Shown here in pieces: positions 12,479 to 24,585 of a DNA stretch of 64,000 nt (position 1 is the first letter of the stretch; each line of letters begins with the position of its first letter). Under the pieces are notes generated by a model that saw only the letters and a program-made list of their open reading frames with translations, did no database searches and was not told the origin of the DNA. The stretch is from the NCBI RefSeq assembly GCF_037975245.1, contig NC_092567.1, forward strand, positions 26,673,376-26,737,375, given 5' to 3'. The stretch comes from Apostichopus japonicus (taxonomy: Eukaryota; Echinodermata; Holothuroidea; Aspidochirotida; Stichopodidae). The position numbers and the translations under genes were made by a program.

Positions 12479-15400
12479 GGTGCACCTCTTTCAAACCCCT
12501 TTGCTGATTCTCCAGCCACATTTACAACCACTTTACCCCGAGTGTGACCATTTTCAACCTTTTTAAATGCTAAAGGCAGGTCCTGATAATCAAAAACTTC
12601 ATCAATAGCAGGCTTTATCTTGCCATCCTCAGCCAGCTTAGCCACCTCTTTCAATGCAAATCCATTTGGTTGAGCAAATGCCCATCTGAATGTTGCCCCT
12701 GCCCCTGCAAATTTTCTTGACTTCTTAAAGAGTTCTAAACTTGATGAAAGTCCACCTAACAGAGGTCCCTTTTTGTCGATTTCATTGAGAAAAGGAGTTA
12801 TAAGTGTAACATATTTTGCATAAGCTTTTTCTTTGATAACCTTGATAGCTAAGTCTTCAACTGCTTCTGTGGCTGCATTGAGGATGAAATCATATTTTCC
12901 ATGTTTCAACAATTCTTGTAAAATGTTTGGTGATTTATAATCTACTGCATGGTGGGCTCCTAACCTATACATCAAATCAAAGGCATTTTCACTGCATGTT
13001 ACAGTTACATTGGCTCCCCATGCATTCAGCAACTGGACACCAAATGTTCCTATTCCACCAGAACCACCAAAAATGAGAGCTCTTTTGCCTAAAGCGTTTT
13101 GGGGACGAAATTTTGCCACGGCATAAGCTGCACTCCAGTTAGTAATTGCCACATATGGTATGGAAGCAGCTTCGATATGGGTGAGATTCTTTGGCTTGCG
13201 GCTAAGTTCTTCCATTCCACAGACAACATATTCTGCGTGGCATCCTGCTTTGACAGCATTGACAGAAGTCCAGACTTCATCATCAACTGCAACGTCTTTC
13301 ACTCCTTTACCAACATCGACCACTACGCCAGAGCAGTCACGACCAAGGGTCAATGGAAATTCATCTCCAGGTTTTACTCTGCGGGCTTTGTTCAGAAGGG
13401 CTGCACCATAACCACCTCTGGTCCTAACATCTATAGGATTGACACTTGCAGCATAGACCTGTGGAATAGATTAATATATAGAAACTTAAAATATATTTAA
13501 ACAGGGTTTCCCCTGGGATTTCTTGTGTGAAAGGTAACTGGCTGGTGACACTGGCGGACATGTGCATATCTGGGGGCATGGTCGCCTGAAAAATTTGTTA
13601 AACATCCTAATGTCAATCATCCTTACAATAAATTAGATACAAATGCTATGTTAAATAGGCAGAAGAACATTTATTTGTTGCTATAATTTAGTGTCCACAG
13701 CCAATTTTTCAATATTAGATGCTGGCATGGGTAAAAAAGTTCGATTTGCACAATCAGTGCATCTTTTATACCTTCAAGGGGCTAGCAATTTGAGGGGCAT
13801 TAGGTTTCCAAATCTTATTGAATTAAACCTGGGACACTACAGTATCTGCACAGCAACAAAGCCCTACCATGGTGAAAATGATTCTGGAATCACTTAATAA
13901 ACAAAAAGAAAGGGAAGACATTTTTCATGAGATAAATCTTACATCAGAGATGAAGGCACATCGTCAAAACAGGGTGATCTGCCAAATTATGCCATGTACA
14001 GCTCTCAGTTATAACCAAATATGGCGAGTTTTATGCCATGTACAGCTCTCAGTTATAACCAAATATGGTGAGATTTAGGGATGCACTGGATCCAAATTTT
14101 GGATCCGGCCGGAACCGGATTTTGCCGGATAGTACCTGAAATTCGGCCGGATAAAATCCGGCCAGAACCAGATTTTTTCATTACACAATTTAAGAAAATC
14201 ATTTATAAGAAGTAGAAGTATGAAACAAAGAGCAAATCTTAGGTGAGGTACACGCAAAGTATAAAGAAGGTGAAATTAAGACCCCATTTATGAGATTAAA
14301 TATGACTTGCAGTGGTGTAATCTACATTCTTTAATAAAATAACTACAATATAATTTTTGACAAGCTTGATACAGTATGTAAATTTGTTTGCTGGAAAAAT
14401 ACTGCATACTACAGTACCTATGAAGTTTCTTTTAAAATGGGAAGCTACATTTCACAAATCTCATACCTTATACTGAATAAAAAGATTATTTAATTGTTGT
14501 AATAACACTTACTATCTGGATTTAGAATTGTCTTTTATTATTCATTATCTGTAAAATAAAAAGCATTGTATCTTTCCAGAAGTGGAAGAAACTTCTTATC
14601 TATCTTTTATCTATCCTTTAAAATAGAATTGAATGTTCATTAGAACACAAAATGATTTAGGTTTTTTTCATGAACTTTTAGGAGCTTTCAATATTATACT
14701 TTCAATATTATACTGATGAAGGCTGCAAGAAATGATTTCACTGCAAACTGTATTTGTTGTATATAGCTTCATATTATTACAGGTGGCATACTCCTATTAG
14801 AGTCTATATCAAACCGCTCGATTGTTCTCCTTCAGGAAAAGTGCCAAAAAGCAGCAGGGGAACATCTTTTGTGACTTGTTATCAATCATAATCTAGTTTT
14901 TTTGTGGCTTGCATGTTGAAGAGCATGAATGGAAGTACATGTGGTGAGAAAATTGGGTCAACTGAGGCAATTTTAGACCCCTTTAGGCCTCCCGGGAGCA
15001 GCGTAGGAAATTTGTTTACCACTGAGTGAAGAGGTTTGTTTACAAGTGACGAAAACTTCCGGCTCGGATAGCAAAAATTCTTCACGGTCATGGTACGGAA
15101 AATTGATGGTGCCATGAATGGCCAACTTGTCAGCTATCTGTTGTTTACAAATCCCGATGATCCAGTTTTGGCAAAGAACACCTTCAATTCTCTTTCTTTA
15201 TTCAAGTAGAAACTTAACAGTTGCACTGGAGTGACATGCAATATCAGTTTAACATGTTCCAAACAGTTCAGGAATACATTGGGGTATGTCCTGTGGGTCA
15301 GTTTGGGAGGAATCAGCTGAGCTAAACAAAAGTAGTTTTCATCACTTTTCAGAGCCAGAGACGAAAAAACCCTCACCGCTGACCCTTCTCTGGATGATGT

Positions 15401-18400
15401 TTCTGCAGGTAGGGCAAGCCAGACCAAGTGGACTGTGATCAGGGATACCAATAATACCTGCAAGAATCATAGATGCACCCAAATTGGTCAAGCTTATCAA
15501 AATTGGTGACTGGAAGTGTTGTTGCAGACATAGACCTGGTTACTGCTTACACAGTATTGCTCATATGTGTATTTACACACTGCACCTTGCATACTGAAAT
15601 CTCTGAAAATACATCTTTATGGACCTAAAATGATAATTGCATAGAATTCTGTTGTGGTTTATATTGTGACGACTATGAAAAGTATCATTTTGGTAAAAAA
15701 AAAAAAAATCATTTTTCACTTAAGGTGGCATACTCCTATTAGAGTCTATATCAATCCGCTCGATTGTTCTCCTTCAGGAAAAGTGCCAAAAAGCAGCGGG
15801 AGAACATCTTTTGTGACCTGTTATCAATCATAATCTAGTTTTTTTGTGGCTTGCATGTTGAAGAGCATGAATGGAAGTACATGTGATGAAAAAAATGGGT
15901 CAATTGAGGCAATTTTAGACCCCTTTAGGCCTCCCGGGAGCAGCGTAGGAAATTTGTTTACCACTGAGTGAAGAGGTTTGTTTACAAGTGACGAAAACTT
16001 CCGGCTCGGATAGCAAAAATTCTTCACGGTCATGGTACGGAAAATTGATGGTGCCATGAATGGCCAACTTGTCAGCTATCTGTTGTTTACAAATCCCGAT
16101 GATCCAGTTTTGGCAAAGAACACCTTCAATTCTCTTTCTTTATTCAAGTAGAAACTTAACAGTTGCACTGGAGTGACATGCAATATCAGTTTAACATGTT
16201 CCAAACAGTTCAGGAATACATTGGGGTATGTCCTGTAGGTCAGTTTGGGAGGAATCAGCTGAGCTAAACAAAAGTAGTTTTCATCACTTTTCAGAGCCAG
16301 AGACGAAAAAACCCTCCCCGCTGACCCTTCTCTGGATGACGTTTCTGCAGGTAGGGCAAGCCAGACCAAGTGGGCGGTGATCAGGAATACCAATACAACC
16401 TGCAGGAATCATAGATGCACCCAAATTGGTCAAGCTTATCAAAATTGGTGACTGGAAATGTTGTTGCAGTCGTAGACCTGGTTACTGCTTACACAGTGTT
16501 GCTCATATGTGTATTTACACACTGCACCTTGCATACTGAAATCTCTGAAAATACATCTTTATGGACCTAAAATGATAATTGCATAGAATTCTGTTGTGGT
16601 TTATATTGTGACGACTATGAAAAGTATCATTTTGGTAAAAAAAAAAAAAATCATTTTTCACTTAAGGTTGCATACTCCTATTAGAGTCTATATCAATCCG
16701 CTCGATTGTTCTCCTTCAGGAAAAGTGCCAAAAAGCAGCAAGGGAACATCTTTTGTGACCTGTTATCAATCATAATCTAGTTTTTTTGTGGCTTGCATGC
16801 TGAAGAGCATGAATGGAAGTACATGTGATGAAAAAATTGGGTCAATTGAGGCAATTTTAGACCCCTTTAGGCCTCCCGGGAGCAGCGTAGGAAATTTGTT
16901 TACCACTGAGTGAAGAGGTTTGTTTACAAGTGACAAAAACTTCCGGCTCGGATAGCAAAAATTCTTCACGGTCATGGTACGGAAAATTGATGGTGCCATG
17001 AATGGCCAACTTGTCAGCTATCCGGCGATGGGTAGCGTTTAGCTAGTGAAAACTTTTATCTAGACTTAGAGACCACATTACTTTTGTGATTTAGTGTGTA
17101 AGTCAATGGGGCTTTTAATGGGCGTATGCTACCTTAAGCAAAAATGCCAAATTTTTCATTTTAAGTGCTAGAAGTCCCAATTTTGGATCAAAGTAGTTGC
17201 TATGGTGTGTAAAAATGGTTTTCAAGCAAACGTCAGAAAATTTCAAGCTTGGGTGATCTTTACGCATAAATTAGTATTACAGCCTTAAAGTACCACAAAG
17301 AGCATATGCGTTTCCATACATTAGGCTAGAATAGCCTTCTGAGCATTTCTAACCAGTTTTCCTCCCCAATAAATATTGGGTCATTAAGCCTTGACCTACC
17401 AAAGCTTCCGTAGTATGATTCCTGCCTTGAATCTGCTAAGTTAGGTGCCAAATGCACGAAATTCAAACTCCTTCAGAATCAGAACAAAATGCCTGCAGTG
17501 TGTTTGACGTGAACGACTAAGTTCAGTGAAATTTGACATCTGTGGGCACCTAAAGTACATGGTAATCATACTTTGGGTTATTTTTGCTAAAGTTGGAAGT
17601 ACCTGGTGTTTAACTAAGGACAAAAACTCAGTTTCAATGCATGAAATACCCCTAATGTTGTTAGCTTAGGCCTAGGCCTCAGGTTCATAATGGCGCTACG
17701 TTAGTATCCTAGACCAAGTCTACACCAGCTGTAACACAATGTTGTATGAGGTCTGTATCCTAAGTGGAGTGGCTGCTGAGGGCTAATACCTTGCACAGAG
17801 AATGTTTTGAGTCTTATTTAGCAAATAATCCACAAAGGTATGCATTTTCTGCTTCTGCCAATGTGCATCAAGGGGTTTTTGAGCCTACTCACTCCTCATT
17901 AGCTTTCTGTTGTTTTGTTAATTTCAGAGAAAGTTGATGTGCTAAGTCCTCAGCATGCACAGCGATATACTTTGAATGGGTGTGGTATCAATGGACTCAA
18001 TTGGTTAGATGAGGTAACAACAAATCCCAAACAACTCTGACAGCAGAAAGAGATATCCTGATGCTTCCATGGGAGATCTACTGTAGTAACTATAGGAACC
18101 AGTGCTTGCCACCAATGGAAAATAAGGTAATTTGACGTTGTTGTTCTCTGCCGAGCAACAAATTTGAATGTTTTATCATGAAATAGGCCCCCCTATCCAC
18201 CTCTCTTCTCTTATAACTGTCTTTAATACATTGTAACAACCTACTGTACAGTATGCACAAACCTTTAAATGGACTGGATATGCTATTGAGGTGAACAGTG
18301 TATCTAGATAGCATTCCAGTAAGCTTTCCTTTTGACTACTGTAATACTGTTACAGTGAGGCTGTTGTTTACAAATCCCGATGATCCAGTTTTGGCAAAGA

Positions 18401-20314
18401 ACACCTTCAATTCTCTTTTTTTATTCAAGTAGTAACTTAACAGTTGCACTGGAGTGACATGCAATATCAGTTTAACATGTGCCAAACAGTTCAGGAATAC
18501 ATTGGGGTATGTCCTGTGGGTCAGTTTGTGAGGAATCTGCTGAGCTAAGCAAAAGTAGTTTTCATCACTTTTCAGAGCCAGAGACGAAAAAGCCCTCACC
18601 GCTAACCCTTCTATGGATGATGTTTCTGCAGGTAGGGCAAGCCAGACCAAGTGGACTGTGATCAGGGATACCAATAATACCTGCAAGAATCATAGATGCA
18701 CCCAAATTGGTCAAGCTTATCAAAATTGGTGACTGGAAGTGTTGTTGCAGACATAGACCTGGTTACTGCTTACACAGTATTGCTCATATGTGTATTTACA
18801 CACTGCACCTTGCATACTGAAATCTCTGAAAATACATCTTTATGGACCTAAAATGATAATTGCATAGAATTCTGTTGTGGTTTATATTGTGACGACTATG
18901 AAAAGTATCATTTTGGTAAAAAAAAAAAAAATCATTTTTCACTTAAGGTGGCATACTCCTATTAGAGTCTATATCAATCCGCTCGATTGTTCTCCTTCAG
19001 GAAAAGTGCCAAAAAGCAGCGGGAGAACATCTTTTGTGACCTGTTATCAATCATAATCTAGTTTTTTTGTGGCTTGCATGTTGAAGAGCATGAATGGAAG
19101 TACATGTGATGAAAAAAATGGGTCAATTGAGGCAATTTTAGACCCCTTTAGGCCTCCCGGGAGCAGCGTAGGAAATTTGTTTACCATTGAGTGAAGAGGT
19201 TTGTTTACAAGTGACGAAAACTTCCGGCTCGGATAGCAAAAAATCTTCACTGTCATGGTACGGAAAATTGATGGTTCCATGAATGGCCAACTTGTCAGCT
19301 ATCCGGCGATGGGTAGCGTTTAGCTAGTGAAAACTTCTATCTAGACTTAGAGACCACATTACTTTTGTGATTTAGTGTGTAAGTCAATGGGGCTTTTAAT
19401 GGGCGTATGCTACCTTACAGTAGTTGTATTATTTTGGTTGATCTTTAGAAACAGTGGGTCAGACCATTGAGAAAATTAAATTAAACATGTTAAACCTAAT
19501 TTTTCCTTACTTTGAATGTTTTAATTAATTGTTGGAAATGGTTTACATTGATTTAAGTTAATACCAACACCTTTTTAAGGAATTATTCAGGCCAGATTTT
19601 GAAAAAGATCCAGCCAGATTTTGAAAAAGATCCGACCGGATTTTGATATAAATCTGGCCGGAACCGGATAATTGCTCACTATCCGGCAGGATACTCCGGC
19701 CGGACCGGATATCCGGTGCATCCCTAGCGAGTTTTATATTAATTTGATGAATAAAAATAGTGATTTGTTGGTGGCATTCGACTAAGGTGTGATGTTGTAA
19801 ATTATGTTAAACTTGTAAGCTAGTGTGCCATTTTCCATATAACCATGTGGGCTATATTACAATGGATATAACTCTACAAGACAATTACCTTGATGAGAAC
19901 ATCATGTGGCTTTGATACAGTAGGTTTTAGCGTCTCAACCATCTGTAGCACTTGGTTTCCTCCATACTTTCCGATTTGCCATGCAGAAGATGTTAACGGT
20001 TCGGCTGATTGTGTTGAGTAAAACCTGCTTCTTCCGTAGACTGCTTGATTATGTATGGGACGAGTTCCACGACAATGATTTGTACAGATTGACGATGAAA
20101 ATAACATTAGCCTCATAGGCCTAGTGTTACTCTTTGCTTTGGTGGAGACGTAAACATTTGCACTTTCATTACGAAGAGAACTTTCCATACTCTTACGATG
20201 GAGAACTTCACGAAATGAAATAGTCTTTGAAAGAAGAACACATCCCTGACGCATGCATACCATCGTCTTATATTTACAGCCTAAATTAAGCGACTTCAAA
20301 GAAATAGTGTTCAA
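12463..20314 (-). CDS. rtn4ip1: RTN4IP1-like mitochondrial NAD(P)H quinone oxidoreductase, 2 exons
   Basis: Exon 1 is 20314-19889 (426 nt), with donor GTAATT right after the DVLIK codons. Exon 2 is 13458-12463 (996 nt), with acceptor CACAG and starting VYAASVNPID. The join gives 473 aa. The protein is a zinc-lacking medium-chain dehydrogenase/reductase of the quinone oxidoreductase type. It shows an N-terminal GroES-like block with PLTLGRD, DEVW near residues 202-205, a Rossmann NAD(P)H motif GGSGGIGTFG near 273, and a C-terminal HTRGKVVVNV block. Known RTN4IP1 (OPA10) acts in mitochondria in coenzyme Q biosynthesis and respiratory-chain function. Exon 1 is long, Ser/Arg-rich and fits a targeting presequence; several in-frame Mets make the exact start uncertain. 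The gene is intron-poor compared with vertebrate RTN4IP1. Its only intron holds a composite transposon, and its stop lies inside a 53-bp tandem repeat. Confidence 0.9.
14782..16665. repeat. Two head-to-tail 942-bp repeat units
   Basis: GGTGGCATACTCC starts at 14782 and 15724, and a variant GGTTGC starts at 16666, exactly 942 bp apart each time. Each unit joins about 350 bp of the left part of a TTAA-type MITE to a ~590-bp segment that has no counterpart in the complete MITE copies. The latter segment ends in a poly(A) run and CATTTTTCACTTAA. A partial third copy of it occurs at 18361-18946. Minus-strand ORFs of ~77 and ~105-116 aa repeat with the units; I do not recognise them and do not call them genes. 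Confidence 0.93.
16666..17133. mobile_element. TTAA-flanked MITE, 468 bp
   Basis: Inverted ends GGTTGCATACTCCTATTA and (reverse complement of the right end) GGTAGCATACGCCCATTA match at most positions. TTAA borders both sides (16662-16665 and 17134-17137), as expected for a TTAA-targeting transposon such as piggyBac or Kolobok. It has no transposase and lies within the composite intron element. Confidence 0.82.
18947..19414. mobile_element. Second complete copy of the TTAA-type MITE
   Basis: The same ends and interior as the copy at 16666, including CCGGCGATGGGTAGCG and a conserved right end. The left flank is TTAA but the right flank is TTAC. The whole block 14782-19414 is bounded on both sides by TTACA, so the outer ends may mark the original insertion and the inner TTAA copies later amplification. 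Confidence 0.8.
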
Positions 20315-20472
20315 CGTGGTGCGGAATGTCGCAACTTACTCCTCAGAGACTAGGTTTAATTCGCAAGTATTTCATGCTTAAGTTCTCCATGGATATTACC
20401 CTACTGAGGTACATTTCAAAAGCATGAGACACTTGATAGGGAAACAATGGCTGCATGAACGTAAGTTGACTA

Positions 20473-22042
20473 TTAAAGGGTGTGAAGACTCGCGCAAAAA
20501 GAAACGTCTAATGCCGGTAATCTTATTATTTAGTCTAACTTTTGTGATCATAATGCAACTGAGGTCAAACTTATGTATAGCACTAAAAGTAGTTATTTGG
20601 AGTCTAGTCGAAATAATGACAGAAAATTGTCGGACGAAGGTGATATTCAATGGTGCAAATTTTTAAAAATTTTAACTATTCACCAAAAAATATAAAACTT
20701 TTATATTGCACATATCCAATTAGTTCCATACAACTTGAAAGATGAATTTTCGAGTTATTATAGCCGACATTCCTCGAGAAATTAAGATACACAAGAAAAA
20801 AGTTGAAAATAATTCATAAATGACTCTCCTTAAATCTGGAGTCCTACCTATAATTTTCAAGTAGTTTTCAATTGGTTACACCATAAGCTCACCTAGATTA
20901 ATATGGGGGCCGGGGGGGGGGGCGGACTCTGGCAGTGGTGGCCCACCAATATAAATTACCCGAATTTTCCATCCCTTACATATGAAGTGCATGATACCTA
21001 TCATTTTCCAGTAGGTTTCAACTGGTTACCTCATAAGCTGACCTAGGTCATGGAGGAGATGGGCATTTTGGGGGTACCTGGCAGGGGGACCCCACTAATA
21101 GAAATTACTGGAAATGCCCATCCCTTACATATAGAGTCCTGTCAAGTGGTTACCTCATGAGCTGACCTAGGCCATCCGTGAGGGGTCAACTATTGATGAC
21201 TGGCGAACCTACCCCACCACCAATAATCACTGGCGATGGCAATGTGTTGCCTTGGGGCCACACCTGCCACATGGTACTTACTTTGATGGGGTTACCAATG
21301 AAAGCTGATCTAGTTTAGCTTTTAGGTGAATTTAAAGTTGCCCTCCCAGCCACACCCACCACTGCAGGTATGCCAGTCGACTGGTTTCATATACAGGAAT
21401 GCACTGTGAACATTGTGGTGTACAAGGCAATTGGTTACCTTCCCAGCTAACCAAACCCTCTGGGCTCCCGGTCTATTAGTTTATGCTTATACAGATAACA
21501 CTTAGCATTACAATAACATAGTTGTAATGTTATTGAATATGCATATGATACACGTGTTTAAACGATGCACTACATTGTAGAATCTGCACTTGTTGGTTAA
21601 CTTGAGCTGTGCATTTGTATATTGCTATATAAGTTAAAAGCATGCCGTATGTAGCATTGCTGCACTAGAGTCCATGACTGTCCAATCTAAATTAGACGTT
21701 TCTTTTTGCGCGAGTCTTCACCAGGCGCGTAGCCAAGGGGGGGGGGTGATGGGGGCAGCCGCCCCCCCCCCCTTGAGCATATATTTTAAATGTTTTTATG
21801 ATATCGCTAGTAATTTCAAAAGAGAAAATGCTAAGATGCACTTACGAGGCCTGGGAAGTGCCATTTCCAGCGATCTGGGAGGCATTTTCAGCCAAAATGT
21901 TCTTGTATGCTTCGCGCCAACTATGGTGGCGCTAAGCTTGGATAGTTTGCAATGCCGTATCTACGGCTCTGATAGTTTGTCTACATTTTCGCCCCTCCCT
22001 TGTCAAATTCCTGGCTACGCGCTTGGTCTTCACACCCTTTAA
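20473..22042. mobile_element. TTAA-bounded element with long TIRs, upstream of RTN4IP1
   Basis: The left end TTAAAGGGTGTGAAGACTCG (20473 on) continues through GCGCAAAAAGAAACGTCTAA. The right end carries the exact reverse complement over about 40 bp and ends CACCCTTTAA at 22042. TTAA occurs at both borders. No transposase ORF is evident. Its right terminal repeat is interrupted by a younger hAT-like MITE (21722-22025). Shorter relatives with GAAGACTCGC ends are found in the cathepsin D gene. Confidence 0.82.
21722..22025. mobile_element. hAT-like MITE, 304 bp
   Basis: Ends CAGGCGCGTAGCCA and TGGCTACGCGCTTG are inverted repeats. The perfect 8-bp target duplication GTCTTCAC lies at 21714-21721 and 22026-22033. 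It sits inside the right TIR of the TTAA element, so it is younger. The interior contains G and C runs and an inverted copy of the shared GCGCCACCAT core module. Confidence 0.88.
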
Positions 22043-22114
22043 AAAAATTGTCGAAATGTCCTCATATAATATACTGTATAAATTAAATATCGAAATACGA
22101 TAAATATATACCTG

Positions 22115-22367
22115 CAGGGGCGTAGGAAAAGAAATCTCGGAAATCTAGGAAAGAAAAAAATCTCATTTGGAGCACCAAATTGCATCTAAGGCCAGGTGAA
22201 AATGCAAATGGAGTGGGTGTTGAAGTGTGCTACATTGCACCACATTGCATCTGAGGCCACCTGGAAATGCCAAAAAAATTCCACCCCCTTCCCTTGGACC
22301 CCCCCCCCCCCGGCCGGCCATCAGTCTTTAGCCCCCCCCCCCTCACTCAAAAATTCCTACGCCACTG
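22115..22367. mobile_element. hAT-like MITE, 253 bp
   Basis: Ends CAGGGGCGTAGGAA and TTCCTACGCCACTG, with the perfect 8-bp duplication TATACCTG (22107-22114 and 22368-22375). The interior is related in inverted orientation to the MITE at 23452-23823, sharing the GGCCGGCCATCAG and TTGCATCT blocks. Confidence 0.88.
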
Positions 22368-22625
22368 TATACCTGATTTTTTATTCAAAATACGTGTAGG
22401 TGCAAACTACAGGCGAAGGCCGGTTTGCATTGGGCTCAGCTTTTCATTTCCATTTTATTCGTTTACCTTTAGTTTTCTACTTCTTTTATGATTTTTTTAC
22501 ATGTTGGCTCTTACATTCAATTTTATTATTGCATTTACACCTATGTTTTCTTTTTCTAGCAATTGGGGAAGATAAGCCTCGACAGTCCGAGCTTATGGCA
22601 AGCCGTTTTAACATTTACCTCGCGA

Positions 22626-23060
22626 TTCGACTTAAGTCGAATACATTTCACTTAAGTGGAATTCAATTTCACTTAAGCAGAATACTATTTAACTTAAGTG
22701 GAATTCTATTTCACTTAAGTGGAATACCATTCCACTTAAGCTTAATTGTATTTTACTTAAGCTGAATTCATCAACTTGTCACTGCATTTTACTTAAGCTA
22801 AATTCTATTTCACTTAAGTGGAATTGCATTCCACTTAAGTGGAATTGTATTCCACTTAAGTGGAAATGCATTTCACTTAAGTGGAATTGTATTCTACTTA
22901 AGTGGAATACAATTCCACTTAAGTGGAGGGTCCTGTCTATTTCACTTAAGTGGAATACAATTCCACTTAAGTGGAAATGCATTCCACTTAAGTGAAATGT
23001 GATTGGATAGTCTATTTCACTTAAGTGGAATGTGATTGGCTAGTCTATTCCACTTAAGTG
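22626..23060. repeat. Left array of CTTAAG-centred palindromes
   Basis: About 19 CTTAAG cores, most in the full palindrome TTCCACTTAAGTGGAA or the variant with GTGAAA, spaced mostly 20-24 bp (roughly two helical turns) with wider gaps near 22760-22790 and 22990-23050. The repeat reads as HLSGI-type peptide in all frames on both strands, which is a by-product and not a protein. Confidence 0.95.
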
Positions 23061-23451
23061 GAATGTGATTGGCTAGTACATTTACCGCCAAATTTTACCC
23101 ATGCCTTTGCGCGCCATTATAAACAACTTGCCGCGATACGTGTACGTACGTACGTGGTGTCGATATGTGCACAATGAATATCGGCTGTCCATCGGGATCC
23201 AGCTAGCACTTAACATCCGTGCAAGGTGTGTACGTACGTACCTGACCTGGTACCTGACGAATACCATTACCAAAATAAAGCCATGGCAAATACATTATAA
23301 GTGGTTGGAGCTACAGCCGAAAACGCATTGACAAGGGCAAGAAAACGTTTTACTTTTTGTGGATTTGGGGTTTTGGATGGAATCTTTTATTTCGTCAAAA
23401 GTTTCACTATCTAAAAAATTACAAATTCTGCCTTTATTACTTAAACAAGAT

Positions 23452-23823
23452 CAGTGGCGTAGGAAGGTACTTTTGAGTGGGGGGGCTGAAGACTGATGGC
23501 CGGCCTGGGGGAGGGGTCTAAGGGGAGGGGGTGTCCCCCTCCCCTTTGGATTTTTTTTGCATTTCCAGGTGGCCTCAGATGCAATTTGGTGCAATATAGC
23601 ACACTTCAACACCCACTCCATTTTGTAAAGAATTTTGCATTTTCACCTGGCCTTAGATGCAATTTGGTGCTTCAAATGAGATTTTTTTCTCATTTGGAAA
23701 TGAAAAAGGGGTTTTCTGACTTGCGGAGCGGGGGGGGCGGAACGATACTTCCGCCCCCCATATTTTTCACTGGGGGGGGCTGGCGCCCCCCCCAGCCCCC
23801 CCCCCCCGGTTCCTACGCCCTTG
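23452..23823. mobile_element. hAT-like MITE nested in the palindrome element
   Basis: Ends CAGTGGCGTAGGAA and TTCCTACGCCCTTG, with the perfect 8-bp duplication AACAAGAT (23444-23451 and 23824-23831). It has G/C homopolymer runs and no coding capacity. Because it is intact inside the palindrome element it inserted later. Confidence 0.88.
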
Positions 23824-24075
23824 AACAAGATGTAAGTCGCCTCTGTTGTGCATCATACTGATTGTTCCCCTGTGCAAGTGAGGAAACAACACTTCGAATT
23901 GTGTCTCTAACAACAATTATTTGATCGCATTCCAGCAATGTTAGATGTGAATGATTAGCCGTAGCCATGATGTACACGTGCAACGAGGATCGACTAAATC
24001 ATCATATGTGATGAGCAATTGAATGCGTTACGACGAACAATACCCTAAATTGTATTTATATGTAAGCCACATATC

Positions 24076-24585
24076 AACATTTCCACTTAAGTGGAATTGT
24101 ATTTTACTAAAGCAGAATAGAATTCCACTTAAGTGAAATTGACGCCCAAAAGATGTTATTCCACTTAAGTGAAATTGAATTCCACTTAAGTGAAATTGAA
24201 TTCCACTTAAGTGGAATACATTTCCACTTAAGTGGAATTGTATTTCACTTAAGTGGAAATGCATTCCACTTAAGTGGAATTGTATTCCACTTAAGTGAAA
24301 TAGATGGGCTATTTAGCTTAAGTGGAATACAATTCCACTTAAGTGGAAATGTATTCCACTTAAGTGAAATACAATTCCACTTAAGTGGAATGCAATTCCA
24401 CTTAAGTGGAATTCATTTCCACTTAAGTGAAATAGAAATGTCCATTTCTACTTAAGTGAAATTGAATTCCACTTAAGTGAAATTGAATTCCACTTAAGTG
24501 GAATACATTTCACTTAAGTGGAATTCCATTTCACTTAAGTAGAATGTATTCCACTTAAGTGAAATGTATTCGACTTAAGTCTAAT
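24076..24585. repeat. Right array of CTTAAG-centred palindromes
   Basis: About 22 CTTAAG cores with 20-24 bp spacing, same consensus as the left array and ending in the inverted terminal repeat. One unit near 24108 has decayed to ACTAAAG. Together the two arrays and TIRs could pair over several hundred bases. Confidence 0.95.

Larger units (their letters stand above)
14076..19726. mobile_element. Composite hAT-like element filling RTN4IP1 intron 1
   Basis: The left end is TAGGGATGCACTGGATCC and the right end CCGGTGCATCCCTA, an inverted pair. Both ends continue into clustered GGCCGGAACCGGAT subterminal motifs. The flanks GTGAGATT (14068-14075) and GCGAGTTT (19727-19734) look like an 8-bp target duplication altered at two positions, so this insertion is older than its neighbours. 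Inside lies the TTAA-associated repeat block 14782-19414. I recognise no transposase. Orientation cannot be assigned. Confidence 0.7.

Noticed and set aside
14882-19280. Conserved minus-strand ORFs of ~77 and ~105-116 codons repeated four times
   Set aside because: They repeat because the DNA does. Synonymous and non-synonymous differences look alike by eye, frames stop at repeat junctions, and I recognise no protein family.
22400-24455. HLSGI-repeat ORFs on both strands
   Set aside because: Produced by CTTAAG palindromes, which read alike in both directions. This is a DNA-level repeat inside a transposon-like element.
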